DNA of 5,606 nucleotides from Gammaproteobacteria bacterium. Its GTDB lineage: Bacteria > Pseudomonadota > Gammaproteobacteria > SZUA-229. Shown piece by piece: positions 5,571 through 5,606 of this stretch. The DNA lies in contig DRLE01000008.1 of assembly GCA_011051475.1 (NCBI GenBank), forward strand, positions 1 to 5,606, given 5' to 3'. The number at the start of each line of letters is the position of its first letter. The stretch's first letter is position 1. The notes below the pieces were generated by a model. That model was not told where the DNA came from, ran no database searches, and saw only the letters and a program-made list of their open reading frames with translations. A program made the translations under genes and the position numbers.

Positions 5571-5595
5571 AGGCTAGCTACACAGCAAAAATCAA
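5566..5595 (-). promoter_or_regulatory. Likely sigma70 promoter for the Arg-rich and patatin genes
   Basis: On the minus strand TTGATT (5590-5595; four of six matches to TTGACA) is followed after 18 bases by TATTAT (5566-5571; five of six matches to TATAAT). The expected start near 5559 gives a leader of roughly 115 bases before the ATG at 5442. The surrounding sequence is AT-rich compared with the genes. Bases 5479-5606 hold no coding sequence that I can support. Confidence 0.4.
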
Positions 5596-5606
5596 CCACT
5601 AAAATA

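Overview
The window looks like chromosomal DNA from a Gram-negative bacterium, most likely a gammaproteobacterium. Three things point that way: a patatin-like protein that resembles E. coli RssA closely from end to end, an exported protein with a lipobox, and moderately GC-rich coding sequence with AT-rich gaps. I cannot name the species. There is no sign of mobile elements, tRNA, rRNA or CRISPR.

All four supportable genes lie on the minus strand, so transcription runs from right to left. From the right edge: (1) an AT-rich promoter region (about 5479-5606); (2) a 63-residue Arg-rich hypothetical protein (5251-5442); (3) an RssA-like patatin-family phospholipase/esterase (4228-5142, or from an ATG at 5184); (4) a 209-base gap whose part nearest the next gene is a run of A/T tracts ending in a good ribosome binding site; (5) an 838-residue surface lipoprotein (1502-4018) with a Calx-beta domain followed by several carboxypeptidase-regulatory-like beta-sandwich domains; (6) a long hairpin terminator (1406-1476); (7) a secreted Sel1-repeat protein (1-1386) whose C-terminus runs off the left edge. 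The last gene is open for all 462 codons to base 1.

The first two genes are close enough to be co-transcribed. The lipoprotein probably has its own leader and ends at the strong terminator. The Sel1 gene starts only about 20 bases after the terminator's U-run, so it needs either read-through or a promoter embedded in the terminator. Three of the four proteins suggest envelope functions (a lipid-acting hydrolase, a lipoprotein with adhesin-like domains, a periplasmic repeat scaffold), but nothing shows that they form one pathway. I see no clearly new system. The best oddities are the strand-specific terminator with a possible promoter in its loop, the domain-by-domain cysteine pairing of the lipoprotein, the non-ATG start of the patatin gene, and a symmetric -10 element at the right edge.
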